In this document: positions 1 through 8,389 of the stretch, piece by piece
How the letters are laid out: each line of letters starts with the position of its first letter
How positions within the stretch are numbered: position 1 is the stretch's first letter
Source of the DNA: JBGASG01 sp046328035
GTDB lineage: Bacteria; Cyanobacteriota; Vampirovibrionia; Obscuribacterales; Obscuribacteraceae
Assembly: GCA_046328035.1 (NCBI GenBank)
Contig: JAXLXI010000009.1
Location: forward strand, 62,001 to 126,000
Direction of reading: 5' to 3'
DNA: 64,000 bases
Notes under the pieces: model-generated
The model's input: only the letters and a program-made list of their open reading frames with translations
Told to the model about the DNA's origin: nothing
Database searches by the model: none
Position numbers and translations under genes: made by a program

Positions 1-210
1 GTACGCAATGACCTGATGGCGGCCGCGGGAATGAAAGCTTTGACCCCACGCGAAGGCTTTGTGGCAGCCAGGTTCCGCGAGTCGCGCGACTCGGACGGCA
101 CGCTCACTTTTGCCCCGCCGGAGCAACGCAAAGACATCATCGGTGACTGTCAGGTTTTTGATGTGGGCGATCTGAAAATGGTGCCCGTCAAACAGTTGCC
201 CTGGCAGTAA
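1..210 (+). CDS. C-terminal end of an unidentified protein (partial)
   Basis: The frame is open from base 1 to a TAA at 208-210, so this is the last 69 codons of a gene that begins outside the window. The first in-window ATG (base 16) is not a convincing start because the frame continues upstream without a stop. The fragment is a mixed charged/hydrophobic tail ending in VPVKQLPWQ. No signature motif is visible and I do not recognise the family. It converges on the receiver-domain gene that ends at 215, leaving a 4-bp gap. Confidence 0.5.
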   Translation, partial: VRNDLMAAAGMKALTPREGFVAARFRESRDSDGTLTFAPPEQRKDIIGDCQVFDVGDLKMVPVKQLPWQ

Positions 211-214
211 TCCT

Positions 215-613
215 CTACTGCTCCGCTTGCGAGTGCTGGTTGCGTTCGATCAGCGCGCACAACTCGCGGATGCGCGTGGCAATTTCTCGTGACGGTAGTG
301 TCGCCGATACCACCCCGTCCACAGCATGCAGCGCCGGTGCCTCGCTGTACTCCTCGGGGCGCGACGACAAAAGCAAAATAGGGATGCGTGCGGTCAGATC
401 GTTCATTTGCAGCAACTGCCTGATGTACGATAGTTTGTCGCGGCACGAATCGACATCGATGATAATCAAGTCGATGTCTTCGGCGGCCGCGATCATGAAA
501 CACGCATCGAGACTCTCCGCGTAGTGCAAATCGAAGTCGAACTCGAGCGGACTCTCCGGGATGCTCTCGGCGGAATCTGTGAATGACAGCAACAGGGCAG
601 AGTGAATGATCAT
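215..613 (-). CDS. Orphan response-regulator receiver-like protein
   Basis: About 132 residues from the ATG at 613; an in-frame start at 658 would add 15 less typical residues. The fold reads as a single CheY-like receiver: a hydrophobic first strand, the phospho-acceptor strand DLIIIDVDS with an Asp in the expected place, then ILLLSS for the strand carrying the conserved Ser/Thr, and a C-terminal amphipathic helix. No output domain and no adjacent histidine kinase are present. The usual acidic pair in the first loop and the conserved late Lys are not obvious, so phosphotransfer is uncertain. The other orphan receiver-like gene here (54069-54605) has lost the acceptor Asp altogether. Confidence 0.6.
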   Translation of the reverse strand: MIIHSALLLSFTDSAESIPESPLEFDFDLHYAESLDACFMIAAAEDIDLIIIDVDSCRDKLSYIRQLLQMNDLTARIPILLLSSRPEEYSEAPALHAVDGVVSATLPSREIATRIRELCALIERNQHSQAEQ

Positions 614-780
614 CTGCAGTGCGGGAGGGAAACAGCGAAGTAGTGTAGAAGTGTCCAACGACCTGATATATCTACACTACACAGTCTGCGTTATTTTTCG
701 GTGCCCGTTTTCCAATCGCTGTTGTTGGAACGTCGTGCACAATACATTTTCGAGCACCATATTTGATGCTAGCGGCTGCG

Positions 781-1026
781 TCAGCCGTTGACGCTCTTCG
801 CGCAAACTTCAGCCATCTTTTCCATGGCATCCGCGTCGTCGTGACGCCCCTGGCGTCTCAGATATGCGCCGAAGCGGTAGTACGCGACGAGCAACTGGTG
901 GCTGTTCGTGCCTTTGATGGCAGCCGTCACAGCGCTGTTCAAGTGCGCCTCCGCCTGAGCGAAGTTGAGCGCATCTTCGCTCTCGACGGCGAGATCGAGG
1001 AGATGATCAAATCTCGGAGTCGGCAT
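781..1026 (-). CDS. Small TPR-like helical protein (paralogue of 40756-41004)
   Basis: An 81-residue, all-helical protein. It aligns along its whole length with the product of 40756-41004. Shared positions include LLxLAxESE near the N-terminus, AVxxAIK in the middle, and AYxRFxAxLRRQ followed by EKxAEVC near the C-terminus. The helix-turn-helix pairs look like one and a half tetratricopeptide repeats, suggesting a protein-binding adaptor, but partner and role are unknown. The gene is monocistronic here, whereas the paralogue is preceded by an AbrB-like gene. Conservation between two distant copies supports real coding. Confidence 0.6.
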   Translation of the reverse strand: MPTPRFDHLLDLAVESEDALNFAQAEAHLNSAVTAAIKGTNSHQLLVAYYRFGAYLRRQGRHDDADAMEKMAEVCAKSVNG

Positions 1027-1151
1027 ATATACGACTCTCCCTGAGAATTAGTGTTGCGGCAGGTTAACTCCATCATGCACCGAGCCGCCAAATCTGACTA
1101 GGGTTTGGCGGCAAAATGTTAGCTGCACTACAAACGCTCTAGTTCGCAGCA

Positions 1152-1322
1152 ATGATCACGGTGGTCAACATGCCCACCCAACCTTCCTTTGCGCAGGCGA
1201 GGAATTTCATCGAATTTTGGTACTGGTCGCTGGCGTTGGCGGGGTGCGCGATTGTCGCCTGGGAAAAGGTCCCGGAATACCGGGATAGTCAAGAGAGGGC
1301 GGAATTCAACCCATCATCCTGA
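1152..1322 (+). CDS. Possible 56-aa small membrane protein
   Basis: An ATG at 1152 opens a 56-codon frame ending in TGA at 1320-1322. The translation has a hydrophobic stretch rich in W, L, A and V (about residues 22-37) followed by a charged tail, like a one-pass membrane peptide. No good ribosome-binding site precedes it. Part of the frame (1229-1275) forms the left arm of the inverted repeat described separately, and the right arm re-encodes WEKVP on the other strand with a frameshift. It may therefore be a real small gene of which an inverted fragment was duplicated, or chance coding inside a repeat. Confidence 0.25.
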   Translation: MITVVNMPTQPSFAQARNFIEFWYWSLALAGCAIVAWEKVPEYRDSQERAEFNPSS

Positions 1323-1439
1323 AAGCCCGTGCAGATGCGGATCTTTAACCGCGAGGGAGCATCTAGACCGGATTGAGCCAGTTACGCTAAACCGGGACCT
1401 TTTCCCAGGCGGTGCTTTAGCGCCCCCGCCAACGACAGC
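1229..1439. repeat. Imperfect inverted repeat (about 47-bp arms, 116-bp spacer)
   Basis: The left arm 1229-1275 and right arm 1392-1439 are reverse complements over nearly their full length. The inner 20 bp (1256-1275 and 1392-1411) match perfectly and the outer 16 bp differ at one position. The central few bases of each arm differ. The geometry resembles a small non-autonomous element with terminal inverted repeats, but no target-site duplication was recognised. Apart from the possible small frame at 1152-1322, the rest of 1027-1464 shows no gene. Confidence 0.6.
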
Positions 1440-1464
1440 CGCGCGATAAAAGTGGACGAAAAAT

Positions 1465-2688
1465 TCAGCGTGCTGCTGCGGCGGTGGTTTCTGCAACTGA
1501 CGCGTCGTTGCCGCGGCGCTGATGCACGGCGATTGTTTCTTCGACGATCGTCTGAAAGCGGCGTCCAAAGTCGACAGAACGCAGGTGAGTCGCCTGCCGC
1601 GCCTTTTCTTCGGACGCGAGATCGGGTCCACGCTTGCCGTCTTTGATGGTGGCAAGCAGCAGGTGCGCCAGTTCATCGGCGTTTCGGGCTGCGAAGAAAG
1701 TGGCAAAATCGGGATTCTGTTCCTTATGAACCGCGATGTCGGAAAGCAAGATCGGCTTGCCGAGCGACCGGGCTTGTTCGACGACCGTGCTCCAGCCTTC
1801 GTAGAGCGAGGGCTGCAAAATCGCCACGCACGAGCGCATCAGTGAGAAGACGTCTTCTTCGGGTATCAGCCCCAGAAGCCGAATATTGTCGGTGTAATTC
1901 AAAGACAATATCCGCGAGCGCAGATACGGCACATAGTAAGGATCGCGTGGATCTTCGGTGGCGCCGCTACAAACCAGTGTCAGTGATGGGTCCAGCTTCA
2001 TGGCCCGCTCCAGGGCGTCCAGCACGACGACATGGTTTTTGTGCTTCCACATCTGGTTGGGGACGAAGATGAATTTCTCGGGCAGGTTGTATTTGCTGGT
2101 GGCGAGCGCCGGATCACGATTGTAGACGGCGTCCGGTATATGGGCCATGAATGGCATGACGCGTGTGCGGTCGGCATATTCGGGATAGAACTTGCGGCAG
2201 GCGCGGGCAGCGTCTTTGCTGCTCAAAACAATCAGCTCGGCGCGCCGAAAGACCAGTTGAAACATCTCCTCGCGCACATTCAGGTCGTACTCAGGAAACA
2301 TCTCCGGCATCTCTTTATGCTGGAAGTCGAAGAGCCAGGACAGCTGCGGGATGCCCAGGTCGCCGTAATCGGCGGTGGCGAACATGCAGTCGATATTTTG
2401 CGATTTGAGAAACGGACCGACGTTGTACTGCTGCCACTCCGGTGTGTCGGCGGGAAACTCGAGAAACTCGTGCGCCAGCTCTTTGAAGTGCTGCAATTCT
2501 TTGATGTCGGTTTCCCAGGCCGCCCAGAGCACCAGCTCGATGTCCGACTGAGCGGAGCGCAGCGCCTGGAAAATATTCGACAGGTAGTGGACGCCGGCAA
2601 TCCATTGTTTGCCGCCGGAGACGCGCACGCCCAGCCGCAGTTTCTTCTTTGCCGGTGCCGGTGTCGGTGTCGGATCAGACATAAGCAT
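1465..2688 (-). CDS. Glycosyltransferase family 4 (GT-B fold)
   Basis: About 407 residues, a typical GT4 length. After a Pro/Ala/Lys-rich start, the N-terminal Rossmann domain begins at KLRLGVRVSGG. The C-terminal nucleotide-sugar domain carries LYEGWSTVVEQARSLGKP near residue 297, the E-x7-E region that contacts the donor ribose. It should transfer a sugar from an activated donor to a glycan or lipid at the cytoplasmic face. It is last in a leftward operon behind the GDP-mannose dehydratase and SDR genes and overlaps the upstream gene by 14 bp, so its donor is plausibly GDP-6-deoxymannose or rhamnose (inference). ATGs at 2688 and 2682 are both possible starts. Confidence 0.85.
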   Translation of the reverse strand: MLMSDPTPTPAPAKKKLRLGVRVSGGKQWIAGVHYLSNIFQALRSAQSDIELVLWAAWETDIKELQHFKELAHEFLEFPADTPEWQQYNVGPFLKSQNIDCMFATADYGDLGIPQLSWLFDFQHKEMPEMFPEYDLNVREEMFQLVFRRAELIVLSSKDAARACRKFYPEYADRTRVMPFMAHIPDAVYNRDPALATSKYNLPEKFIFVPNQMWKHKNHVVVLDALERAMKLDPSLTLVCSGATEDPRDPYYVPYLRSRILSLNYTDNIRLLGLIPEEDVFSLMRSCVAILQPSLYEGWSTVVEQARSLGKPILLSDIAVHKEQNPDFATFFAARNADELAHLLLATIKDGKRGPDLASEEKARQATHLRSVDFGRRFQTIVEETIAVHQRRGNDASVAETTAAAAR

Positions 2689-3634
2689 TCTCTGACGCGG
2701 CTAGAAATGCGGAACTCAATCGCTCCAGTCCATCTCTGAGTGAAACTTTGCACTTGAAACCGAGGGCTTCCAGTTTTGATATGTCCACCGACCAGCGCTG
2801 CGGTTCGCCGGGACCGGCAGCCTCGGAGAAAACTACGCGGCGGCTTTGCTGCGTCACTTCCAGCAAGAGGTCGACCAGCTGCGCAATCGTGATCGATTCA
2901 CCGGAGGCGATGTTGTATGCTTCGGCTGTGAAGTCGCCCTGGGTTGCCACCAGGAGCAGTGCCTCGATCAAATCATCAATATGGACAAAATCCCGCATCT
3001 GCGAGCCGTCGCCCCGCAGGTGCACTTCCTTCTCATTCTGCAAAAGTTGATTGAGAAACTCGTAGATCAAAAGTTTCTTCTGCCCGGGTCCGTAGACTGA
3101 AAACGGCCGTGCCACCACCACTGGTATCTGATGCAGATCGTGATAGACGCGCGCATAGTTTTCCGCGGCCAGTTTGCTGACGCCATACGGCGATACGGGA
3201 ATCGTTGGATCATCTTCCTTGATCGGCACGCGCGCCGGGTTGCCATAGACGGCCGCCGACGAGAGCAGAATCACTTTTGGGCGGTCTTCGCGCTTGCGGC
3301 AGTGTTCGAGCAATTGCAGCGCCAGTAGCGTGTTCTTGCTCAGGTCCTTCATCGGTGCATCCACCGACTCGGGCACCGTGCTGCTGCCGGCGCAGTGAAA
3401 AATGTACTCGTACGCCTCGTCGAATTTGCCGCTCTGCAGCAGATTGCCCAGGTCGCCCGTGACCAGCCGCGTGCTGGCAGACAGCTTGCTGACGCGTTTC
3501 AGTTCGTCGCCGAGACTGAGCGCGGTGAGCGTCGTCTGCCAGCCCAATTCCGCCAGGCGCCGAGCCAAATGTGAGCCGATGAAACCGCCGGCTCCAGTGA
3601 CTAGTGCTCGCGGTTGTACAACACGCGCCGGCAC
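2675..3634 (-). CDS. NAD(P)-dependent epimerase/reductase (extended SDR)
   Basis: 319 residues, normal for an extended short-chain dehydrogenase. The dinucleotide-binding motif GAGGFIG is at residues 14-20, and the active-site YGVSK has Tyr150 and Lys154, preceded by the LLSSAAVYG strand that holds the catalytic Ser. The protein resembles nucleotide-sugar 4-reductases and epimerases. Because the next gene upstream in the operon is GDP-mannose 4,6-dehydratase (12-bp gap), the most economical role is reduction of GDP-4-keto-6-deoxymannose, for example to GDP-rhamnose (inference). It overlaps the downstream glycosyltransferase by 14 bp. Confidence 0.8.
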   Translation of the reverse strand: MPARVVQPRALVTGAGGFIGSHLARRLAELGWQTTLTALSLGDELKRVSKLSASTRLVTGDLGNLLQSGKFDEAYEYIFHCAGSSTVPESVDAPMKDLSKNTLLALQLLEHCRKREDRPKVILLSSAAVYGNPARVPIKEDDPTIPVSPYGVSKLAAENYARVYHDLHQIPVVVARPFSVYGPGQKKLLIYEFLNQLLQNEKEVHLRGDGSQMRDFVHIDDLIEALLLVATQGDFTAEAYNIASGESITIAQLVDLLLEVTQQSRRVVFSEAAGPGEPQRWSVDISKLEALGFKCKVSLRDGLERLSSAFLAASENAYV

Positions 3635-3646
3635 GCCTACCTCCGA

Positions 3647-4693
3647 TCAGTTCTTAGCTGATGTCGAAGATGTCTTTTGCACCGGAATCTTTTGTTCCGA
3701 GTTGCCGCCGGCTATAGCGCCCGGAGCGCGTCTGCGCAGTTCCAAGCGCCAGTAATCCAACAGATCACCCATCATCTTTTCGAACGAGATGGTGGTATCC
3801 CAGCCGGTGGCTTTCTTGAACTTGCTGCAATCGCCCCAGAGCACTTCCACATCACTCGGACGCAGGCGAGCCGGATCGACTTTGACTTCGATCTTGACGT
3901 TGCTCATGGTGAGCAGCAGGTCGAGCATCTCTTGAATGGTGCGGGTGACGCCGGAGCAGATTACATAATCTTCGCCGGGTGTACAGGATTGCAGAGCCAT
4001 CCAGTAACCGCGCACCATATCGCGCACGTCGGTCCAGTCGCGCTTGGCTTGCAGGTTGCCGACATGCAGAACCGGTGGTTTGATGCCCAGTTCGATTTGC
4101 GCAATCTGTTTGGCGAAGTTGGAGGTGACGAAGACGTCGCCGCGACGCGGACCTTCGTGGTTGAAACCACGGGTGCGCACCACGTGCAGACCGTACGATT
4201 GATTGTATTGATACGCGAGCATGTCTTGCGTGACTTTGCTGACCGCGTAGGGGCTGAGCGGGCGCAGCGGGTTGTTTTCGCTGATCGGCAGTTCGTGCTC
4301 GAGCACTTTGCCGTATTCTTCGGAGCTGAGCGCGACTTGAATGCGCGGCTTCAGTCCCTGTCTGCGCACGGCTTCAAAAATATTGAGCTGCATGGCAGTG
4401 TTGTTGGCGATGGTGGCTGCCGGGCTGTTCCACGATTCCGGAACGAAGCTTTGTGCCGCCAGGTGAAAAATAAAATCGGGTTTGGTGGCTTCGATCAAGT
4501 TGCTGACCGCGAAAGCGTCGGTCAATTCGCAATCGATCAGGTTGACCTGGTCGACCAGGTGTTCGACGTTGTTCATTTGCGAACGCCAGCGCTTGACGCC
4601 GTAGACTTTCGCATTCGGCACGTTGGCCAGACAAAATTCCGCGAGGTGCGAGCCGGCCATGCCGGTAACGCCAGTGATGAGAACATTAGTCAT
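3647..4693 (-). CDS. gmd: GDP-mannose 4,6-dehydratase
   Basis: 348 residues from the ATG at 4693; a longer frame to 4735 adds an unlikely leader. GVTGMAG at residues 8-14 binds NADP. The catalytic set is visible as LSSEEYG (Ser/Glu, residues 123-128) and YAVSK (Tyr149, Lys153). The late RPSDVEVL motif is characteristic of the GMD family. It converts GDP-mannose to GDP-4-keto-6-deoxymannose in the cytoplasm, feeding the SDR enzyme downstream. The C-terminal 25 residues are a low-complexity Ser/Thr/Lys tail beyond the usual family end. A 102-bp gap separates it from the phosphohexomutase upstream. Confidence 0.88.
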   Translation of the reverse strand: MTNVLITGVTGMAGSHLAEFCLANVPNAKVYGVKRWRSQMNNVEHLVDQVNLIDCELTDAFAVSNLIEATKPDFIFHLAAQSFVPESWNSPAATIANNTAMQLNIFEAVRRQGLKPRIQVALSSEEYGKVLEHELPISENNPLRPLSPYAVSKVTQDMLAYQYNQSYGLHVVRTRGFNHEGPRRGDVFVTSNFAKQIAQIELGIKPPVLHVGNLQAKRDWTDVRDMVRGYWMALQSCTPGEDYVICSGVTRTIQEMLDLLLTMSNVKIEVKVDPARLRPSDVEVLWGDCSKFKKATGWDTTISFEKMMGDLLDYWRLELRRRAPGAIAGGNSEQKIPVQKTSSTSAKN

Positions 4694-4795
4694 GATTTTT
4701 GGCTTACCTGTAGAGAACGCCCGTATTGTATCCAAGAAGTGCGATTTTGGCCCGAGATATAGTTAAGACGCGCTCACGAGTGGGCCCGAGACCGC

Positions 4796-6247
4796 TTAAA
4801 CGCCCGCAGGCTGGAACTTTTTCAACAGCACCAGAGCTTCACTTAACAATTGCTGAGCCTTTTCCTGTGAGGTTCCTTCGGCATAACAGCGGAGGACGGG
4901 CTCGGTTCCGGACTGGCGGAACATCAGCCAGGCATCGTCAGCGAGAGCGAATTTGACACCATCCATGGTGATCATCTGCACGACTTTGTTTCCTGCGATA
5001 TCGTCTGGAGCGCGGCGCTGCAGCTCGGCGAGGAAACTAAGACCAGCTTCCGGTGTGACATGCAAATCGTTGCGACCATACGCGAAGAAACCAAATTCTT
5101 TGTGAATTTCGGCGATCAACTCGGTTGGTTTTTTGCCGCTGACTGCCAGCGATTCTAAGAAAAGCAGCGAATTGTAGATGCCGTCGCGTTCGGGGATGTG
5201 TCCCGCGACACCGATCCCGCCTGATTCTTCGGCGCCGATCAGAACGCCCCCGTCAAGAATTTCTTTGGCGATGTACTTGAAGCCGACCGGCGTTTCGATA
5301 TATTCCAGATTGTTGGCAGCCGCCATGCGACGCAGTAACACCGATTGCGTGACGGTGGCGACGACTTTGCCTTTGCCGCCGCGTTTCATCAAGTGCTTGA
5401 GCAAAATCGGCACCACTTCCAACATGGTCATGGTTTCGCCCTTCTCGCTGACGGCGCCGACGCGGTCTGCATCGCCGTCTGTGACCACCGCCACGGTGGC
5501 TTTCTGTTGCAGCACTGTTTGTTTCGTCAAAGCGAGATTGCGATCGACAGGCTCAGGCGCTACGCCGCCGAAAAGCGGGTCTCTGTGAGCGCGAATAGTC
5601 TGCACTTTCACTTTGGCTTTGCCGCCCTGGAGAAACTCTTCAATGCAGGTTGAACCGGTGCCGTGCATGGAGTCGACGATGACGCTCAGGTCGGAGTTTT
5701 TGATGGCTTCGATGTCGAGCAGCCTGTGGACATGGTCTTTGTATATCTTCCAGATGCCGGCTGAGTCGACCGGACGCACTTCCGCTTGCCCAGCCAGTTT
5801 TACGGCTGAGTGATCCGGCACGAGAGATTCGACGGCGCGAGTTTCTTCCTCGAAAGCGCTGCCGCCCCAGTTGGCTTTTATTTTGAAACCGTTGAACTGC
5901 GGCGGATTGTGTGAAGCGGTGATCATGATGCCGCCGGCATGTTTCGCATTTACCACCGCGAAGGACAAAAGTGGTGTCGGGACTGCGTGCGAGAAAAGCT
6001 GGACATCGATGCCATTGCCAAGCAGTACCTGCCCGACCCGTGCAGCGAAATCTTCGGATAAAAAGCGGTTGTCATACCCAATACTCACCGTATGTGATGC
6101 ACCACCATCTTTAAGAATATGGCTGGCATACGCCTGACTGACGCGTTCGAGGTTTGCGAACGTAAACTGGTCGGCCATCACCGCCCGCCAGCCATCCGTG
6201 CCGAACTTGATATGCGATTGTGTATCTTTGTTTGCTGCTGTGGACAT
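4796..6247 (-). CDS. Phosphoglucomutase/phosphomannomutase
   Basis: 483 residues, typical of the alpha-D-phosphohexomutase family. FGTDGWRA near the N-terminus, the phosphoserine loop ITASHNPPQFNG (catalytic Ser112), the Mg-binding loop DGDADRVGAV (near residue 255) and the sugar-binding loop GAEESGG are all present. A C-terminal phosphate-binding RQSGTEPVLRCY segment completes the four domains. It interconverts hexose 6- and 1-phosphates and would supply mannose-1-phosphate or glucose-1-phosphate to the nucleotide-sugar genes beside it. It is first in the leftward operon and divergent from the glycosyltransferase at 6372. Substrate preference cannot be decided from sequence. Confidence 0.9.
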   Translation of the reverse strand: MSTAANKDTQSHIKFGTDGWRAVMADQFTFANLERVSQAYASHILKDGGASHTVSIGYDNRFLSEDFAARVGQVLLGNGIDVQLFSHAVPTPLLSFAVVNAKHAGGIMITASHNPPQFNGFKIKANWGGSAFEEETRAVESLVPDHSAVKLAGQAEVRPVDSAGIWKIYKDHVHRLLDIEAIKNSDLSVIVDSMHGTGSTCIEEFLQGGKAKVKVQTIRAHRDPLFGGVAPEPVDRNLALTKQTVLQQKATVAVVTDGDADRVGAVSEKGETMTMLEVVPILLKHLMKRGGKGKVVATVTQSVLLRRMAAANNLEYIETPVGFKYIAKEILDGGVLIGAEESGGIGVAGHIPERDGIYNSLLFLESLAVSGKKPTELIAEIHKEFGFFAYGRNDLHVTPEAGLSFLAELQRRAPDDIAGNKVVQMITMDGVKFALADDAWLMFRQSGTEPVLRCYAEGTSQEKAQQLLSEALVLLKKFQPAGV

Positions 6248-6371
6248 GCTCGCTTAATCCGCCGATTCTGAATTCCGCCGTCATTCTGCCGTGCTTGCGC
6301 TGGTAATTCAACTACATGAGAACATCGAGCCTTTCGGAGGGACCTGCGGAGCGAGCATGTAAAATGGGGCA

Positions 6372-7514
6372 ATGACTAAGGCAACCTCGTTTTCTGTAAT
6401 CGGTTCATTCCAGGGCGAATTCGGAGTGGGGCAGCATGCTCGCATTGTGGCGGCGTCTTTGGATGCAGCCGGTGCCCAATCGCAATTCGCTCTGATTAAC
6501 ACCAAAATCGGACCGCACCTGCACATCAATCAGGAGTACGCGGGCCGCTTCAGCGACACGAATGAAGCCGGAACTGCCAACGCCATCAACCTTTTGTGTT
6601 TCAACATTTTCGATTACGACGTCGCTTCAGCGGCGCTCGGGAATCAAGTGCTGGACAAGAAATTCAACATCTCCTATGGCTATTGGGAATTCGAAAAAAT
6701 CCCCAGCGCCTGGAACCCATTCTTCGATCACTACGACGAATTCTGGGCACCAACCACATTTATCGCCGACGCATATCGACGCGCCACCAACAAGCCGGTG
6801 TTCCACATGCCTCTGGCCGTGCAGGTTCCGAAGGCGCCGCCGCTTGGACGGGAGTTTTTCGGACTGCCCAAAGACCAGTTTCTTTTCCTCTTCCATTTCG
6901 ATGGCCACTCGTACCCGGCGCGCAAAAATCCTTATGCCACCATTCGCGCATTCAAGAGTGCATTCAAACCCGAAAATAAAAACGTCGGACTGGTGATCAA
7001 GTCGAAGAACTTGCCGCCTGCAGCACTGGAGCGGCTCAATGACTTTATCGCCGGCGACGATCGCATCAAGCTGTTGATCAAAGACTGGACGCGCGATGAA
7101 GTGACGGCGCTGGAAAGCCTGTGCGACGCGTACGTGTCGCTGCACCGCTGCGAGGGCTTTGGACTGGGACCAGCCGAGATGATGGTGATGGGCAAGCCCG
7201 TGATCGTCACGAACTACTCCGGCAATTTAGATTTCACTCGCCAGGACAATTCACTGCTTGTGGACTGCGAGCTGGTGCCGGTCCGCGAAGGCGAATACAT
7301 GTTTTTCGAAGAAGGGCAGATGTGGGCGGAACCCGACGTCGAGCACGCCGCCTCGCACATGCGCACCATCGTCGCCAATGATGAGTTGCGCCGCCGCATC
7401 GGCAATGCCGCCGCCCGGTTCATGCGCGAGCATCACTCTCTGGATGTCTGCGGCGCCGGATATACACGCCGCATCAACGCGCTCCTGCAAGAACTTCCCG
7501 TCGCCGCCCGTTAG
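6372..7514 (+). CDS. Glycosyltransferase family 4
   Basis: 380 residues, preceded by a short GGGG ribosome-binding site. The N-terminus FSVIGSFQGEFGVGQHAR is typical of group-1 transferases. The donor-binding motif CEGFGLGPAEMMVMGKPV, near residue 259, has the two glutamates of the E-x7-E pattern. The central part (FHFDGHSYPARKNPYA) forms the interdomain region. It is transcribed away from the GDP-sugar operon but probably serves the same glycan. A rearranged, degraded copy of three of its segments lies at 8390-8747, beyond a toxin-antitoxin module inserted right after its stop codon. Confidence 0.85.
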   Translation: MTKATSFSVIGSFQGEFGVGQHARIVAASLDAAGAQSQFALINTKIGPHLHINQEYAGRFSDTNEAGTANAINLLCFNIFDYDVASAALGNQVLDKKFNISYGYWEFEKIPSAWNPFFDHYDEFWAPTTFIADAYRRATNKPVFHMPLAVQVPKAPPLGREFFGLPKDQFLFLFHFDGHSYPARKNPYATIRAFKSAFKPENKNVGLVIKSKNLPPAALERLNDFIAGDDRIKLLIKDWTRDEVTALESLCDAYVSLHRCEGFGLGPAEMMVMGKPVIVTNYSGNLDFTRQDNSLLVDCELVPVREGEYMFFEEGQMWAEPDVEHAASHMRTIVANDELRRRIGNAAARFMREHHSLDVCGAGYTRRINALLQELPVAAR

Positions 7515-7537
7515 CACGTGCCGACTGGCGAGCAGCT

Positions 7538-7948
7538 TCAATCCCAGAACAGATCACAGGGCTTGTGCTTGTGTAGCAGCCCGTCGCCGGTAATGAGTGG
7601 GCAATCAACTCTGAGCGTCATAGCAACGATCAGTGCGTCGAAAGGATCGCGGCTGAAGCTGAGGCTATGCGCGCGCAAAATGTCACCCGTTTCGATCTCG
7701 ATAATCGAAATGGCGTTAGCGAAAAAATGCTCTCGCACATATTCATCCAGCGCCGCCACCAGGCGAATCTGACCGGCTTTGAGAAGCAAGGACATTTCCC
7801 GCAGTACCACTGCTGGGATGAAGACGGCGGATCTGCCCTCAACCGCGGCATCGAAGGCTTTTTTCACTTTGGCCGGCAGTTTGTTGGGAGCCGTTATGTA
7901 CCATACGAGTGGGTGAGTGTCCGTCACCAAGAGGGACGGCCGTGTCAT
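7538..7948 (-). CDS. vapC: PIN-domain toxin (VapC-like ribonuclease)
   Basis: 136 residues. The PIN acidic residues are visible in order: Asp in VTDTHPLVWY, Glu in VVLREMSLL, Asp in RDPFDALIVA and Asp in LITGDGLL. These form the Mg-dependent RNase site. The start overlaps the upstream antitoxin stop by 4 bp, giving translational coupling. Toxins of this family cleave tRNA or rRNA when unneutralised. The module lies between the glycosyltransferase gene and a broken copy of it. Confidence 0.85.
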   Translation of the reverse strand: MTRPSLLVTDTHPLVWYITAPNKLPAKVKKAFDAAVEGRSAVFIPAVVLREMSLLLKAGQIRLVAALDEYVREHFFANAISIIEIETGDILRAHSLSFSRDPFDALIVAMTLRVDCPLITGDGLLHKHKPCDLFWD

Positions 7949-8253
7949 AGTTCACTTGCGGTTTTAGCCAACGATTCGAAAATAGAATCGGTTACCTGTT
8001 TGCTTGCCTCTTCCAAATCGCCTACCAATTCACCAGATCCACACAGCACGCGCTTTGGTGTGAACGGTTCCTTGGCTTGAGCGAGCAACCAGAGATAGTC
8101 TTTGTAGCCGAGCATTACAGCGGCGACCTTTCCGTAATCGGTGACCTCGACAATGCCGCCGTTTTTAGCGAGGTTTTCGACCAGGGGCGCGAATTGCTCC
8201 CTGGCTTGCGCTTTGCCGAGCTTTTTCGAATTTTTCTTTGAAGCTGTCGCCAT
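7945..8253 (-). CDS. Phd/YefM-type antitoxin
   Basis: 102 residues. A basic, Ser/Lys-rich N-terminus leads into the Phd/YefM core, which reads KAQAREQFAPLVENL then VEVTDYGKVAAVMLGYKDY, a DNA-binding dimer region. The remaining C-terminal part should wrap the PIN toxin. It is first in a two-gene unit and overlaps the toxin by 4 bp. A near-palindrome at 8271-8288, 17 bp upstream of the start, is the probable autoregulatory operator. Confidence 0.8.
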   Translation of the reverse strand: MATASKKNSKKLGKAQAREQFAPLVENLAKNGGIVEVTDYGKVAAVMLGYKDYLWLLAQAKEPFTPKRVLCGSGELVGDLEEASKQVTDSIFESLAKTASEL

Positions 8254-8270
8254 AGCTCTTCCCTCGATTC

Positions 8271-8288
8271 GTACAGTAATTATTGTAC
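8271..8288. promoter_or_regulatory. Near-palindromic operator for the phd-vapC unit
   Basis: An 18-bp sequence with GTAC at each end and an AT-rich centre; 16 of 18 positions obey dyad symmetry. It sits just upstream of the antitoxin start at 8253, the usual place for Phd/YefM autorepression. Its function is inferred from position. Confidence 0.4.
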
Positions 8289-8357
8289 AACTTTGGAGAC
8301 CTGCTGCAAAGCCGGGCTACAGCTCATTTCACACATGGATGCTGACCACATTTGAAG

Positions 8358-8389
8358 TCAGTGCAGTTTCTTCCAGGCTTGTTTCTTTG
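8358..8389 (-). repeat. Copy of the 3' end of the SWIM-protein gene
   Basis: 32 bp that match 9949-9980, the last codons and stop of the SWIM zinc-finger gene, at 31 positions and in the same orientation. Here the fragment is fused directly to a broken glycosyltransferase copy. The two copies form direct repeats bounding a 1.6-kb segment with the glycosyltransferase remnant, mazE-like gene and a vapBC module. Confidence 0.75.

Noticed and set aside
2032..2739. 235-codon plus-strand frame opposite the GT4 gene
   Set aside because: Antisense shadow of a gene with clear motifs.
3677..4762. Long open frame (361 codons) on the plus strand opposite gmd
   Set aside because: It is exactly antisense to a well-conserved gene and its translation has no domain logic; it arises from the codon bias of the real gene.
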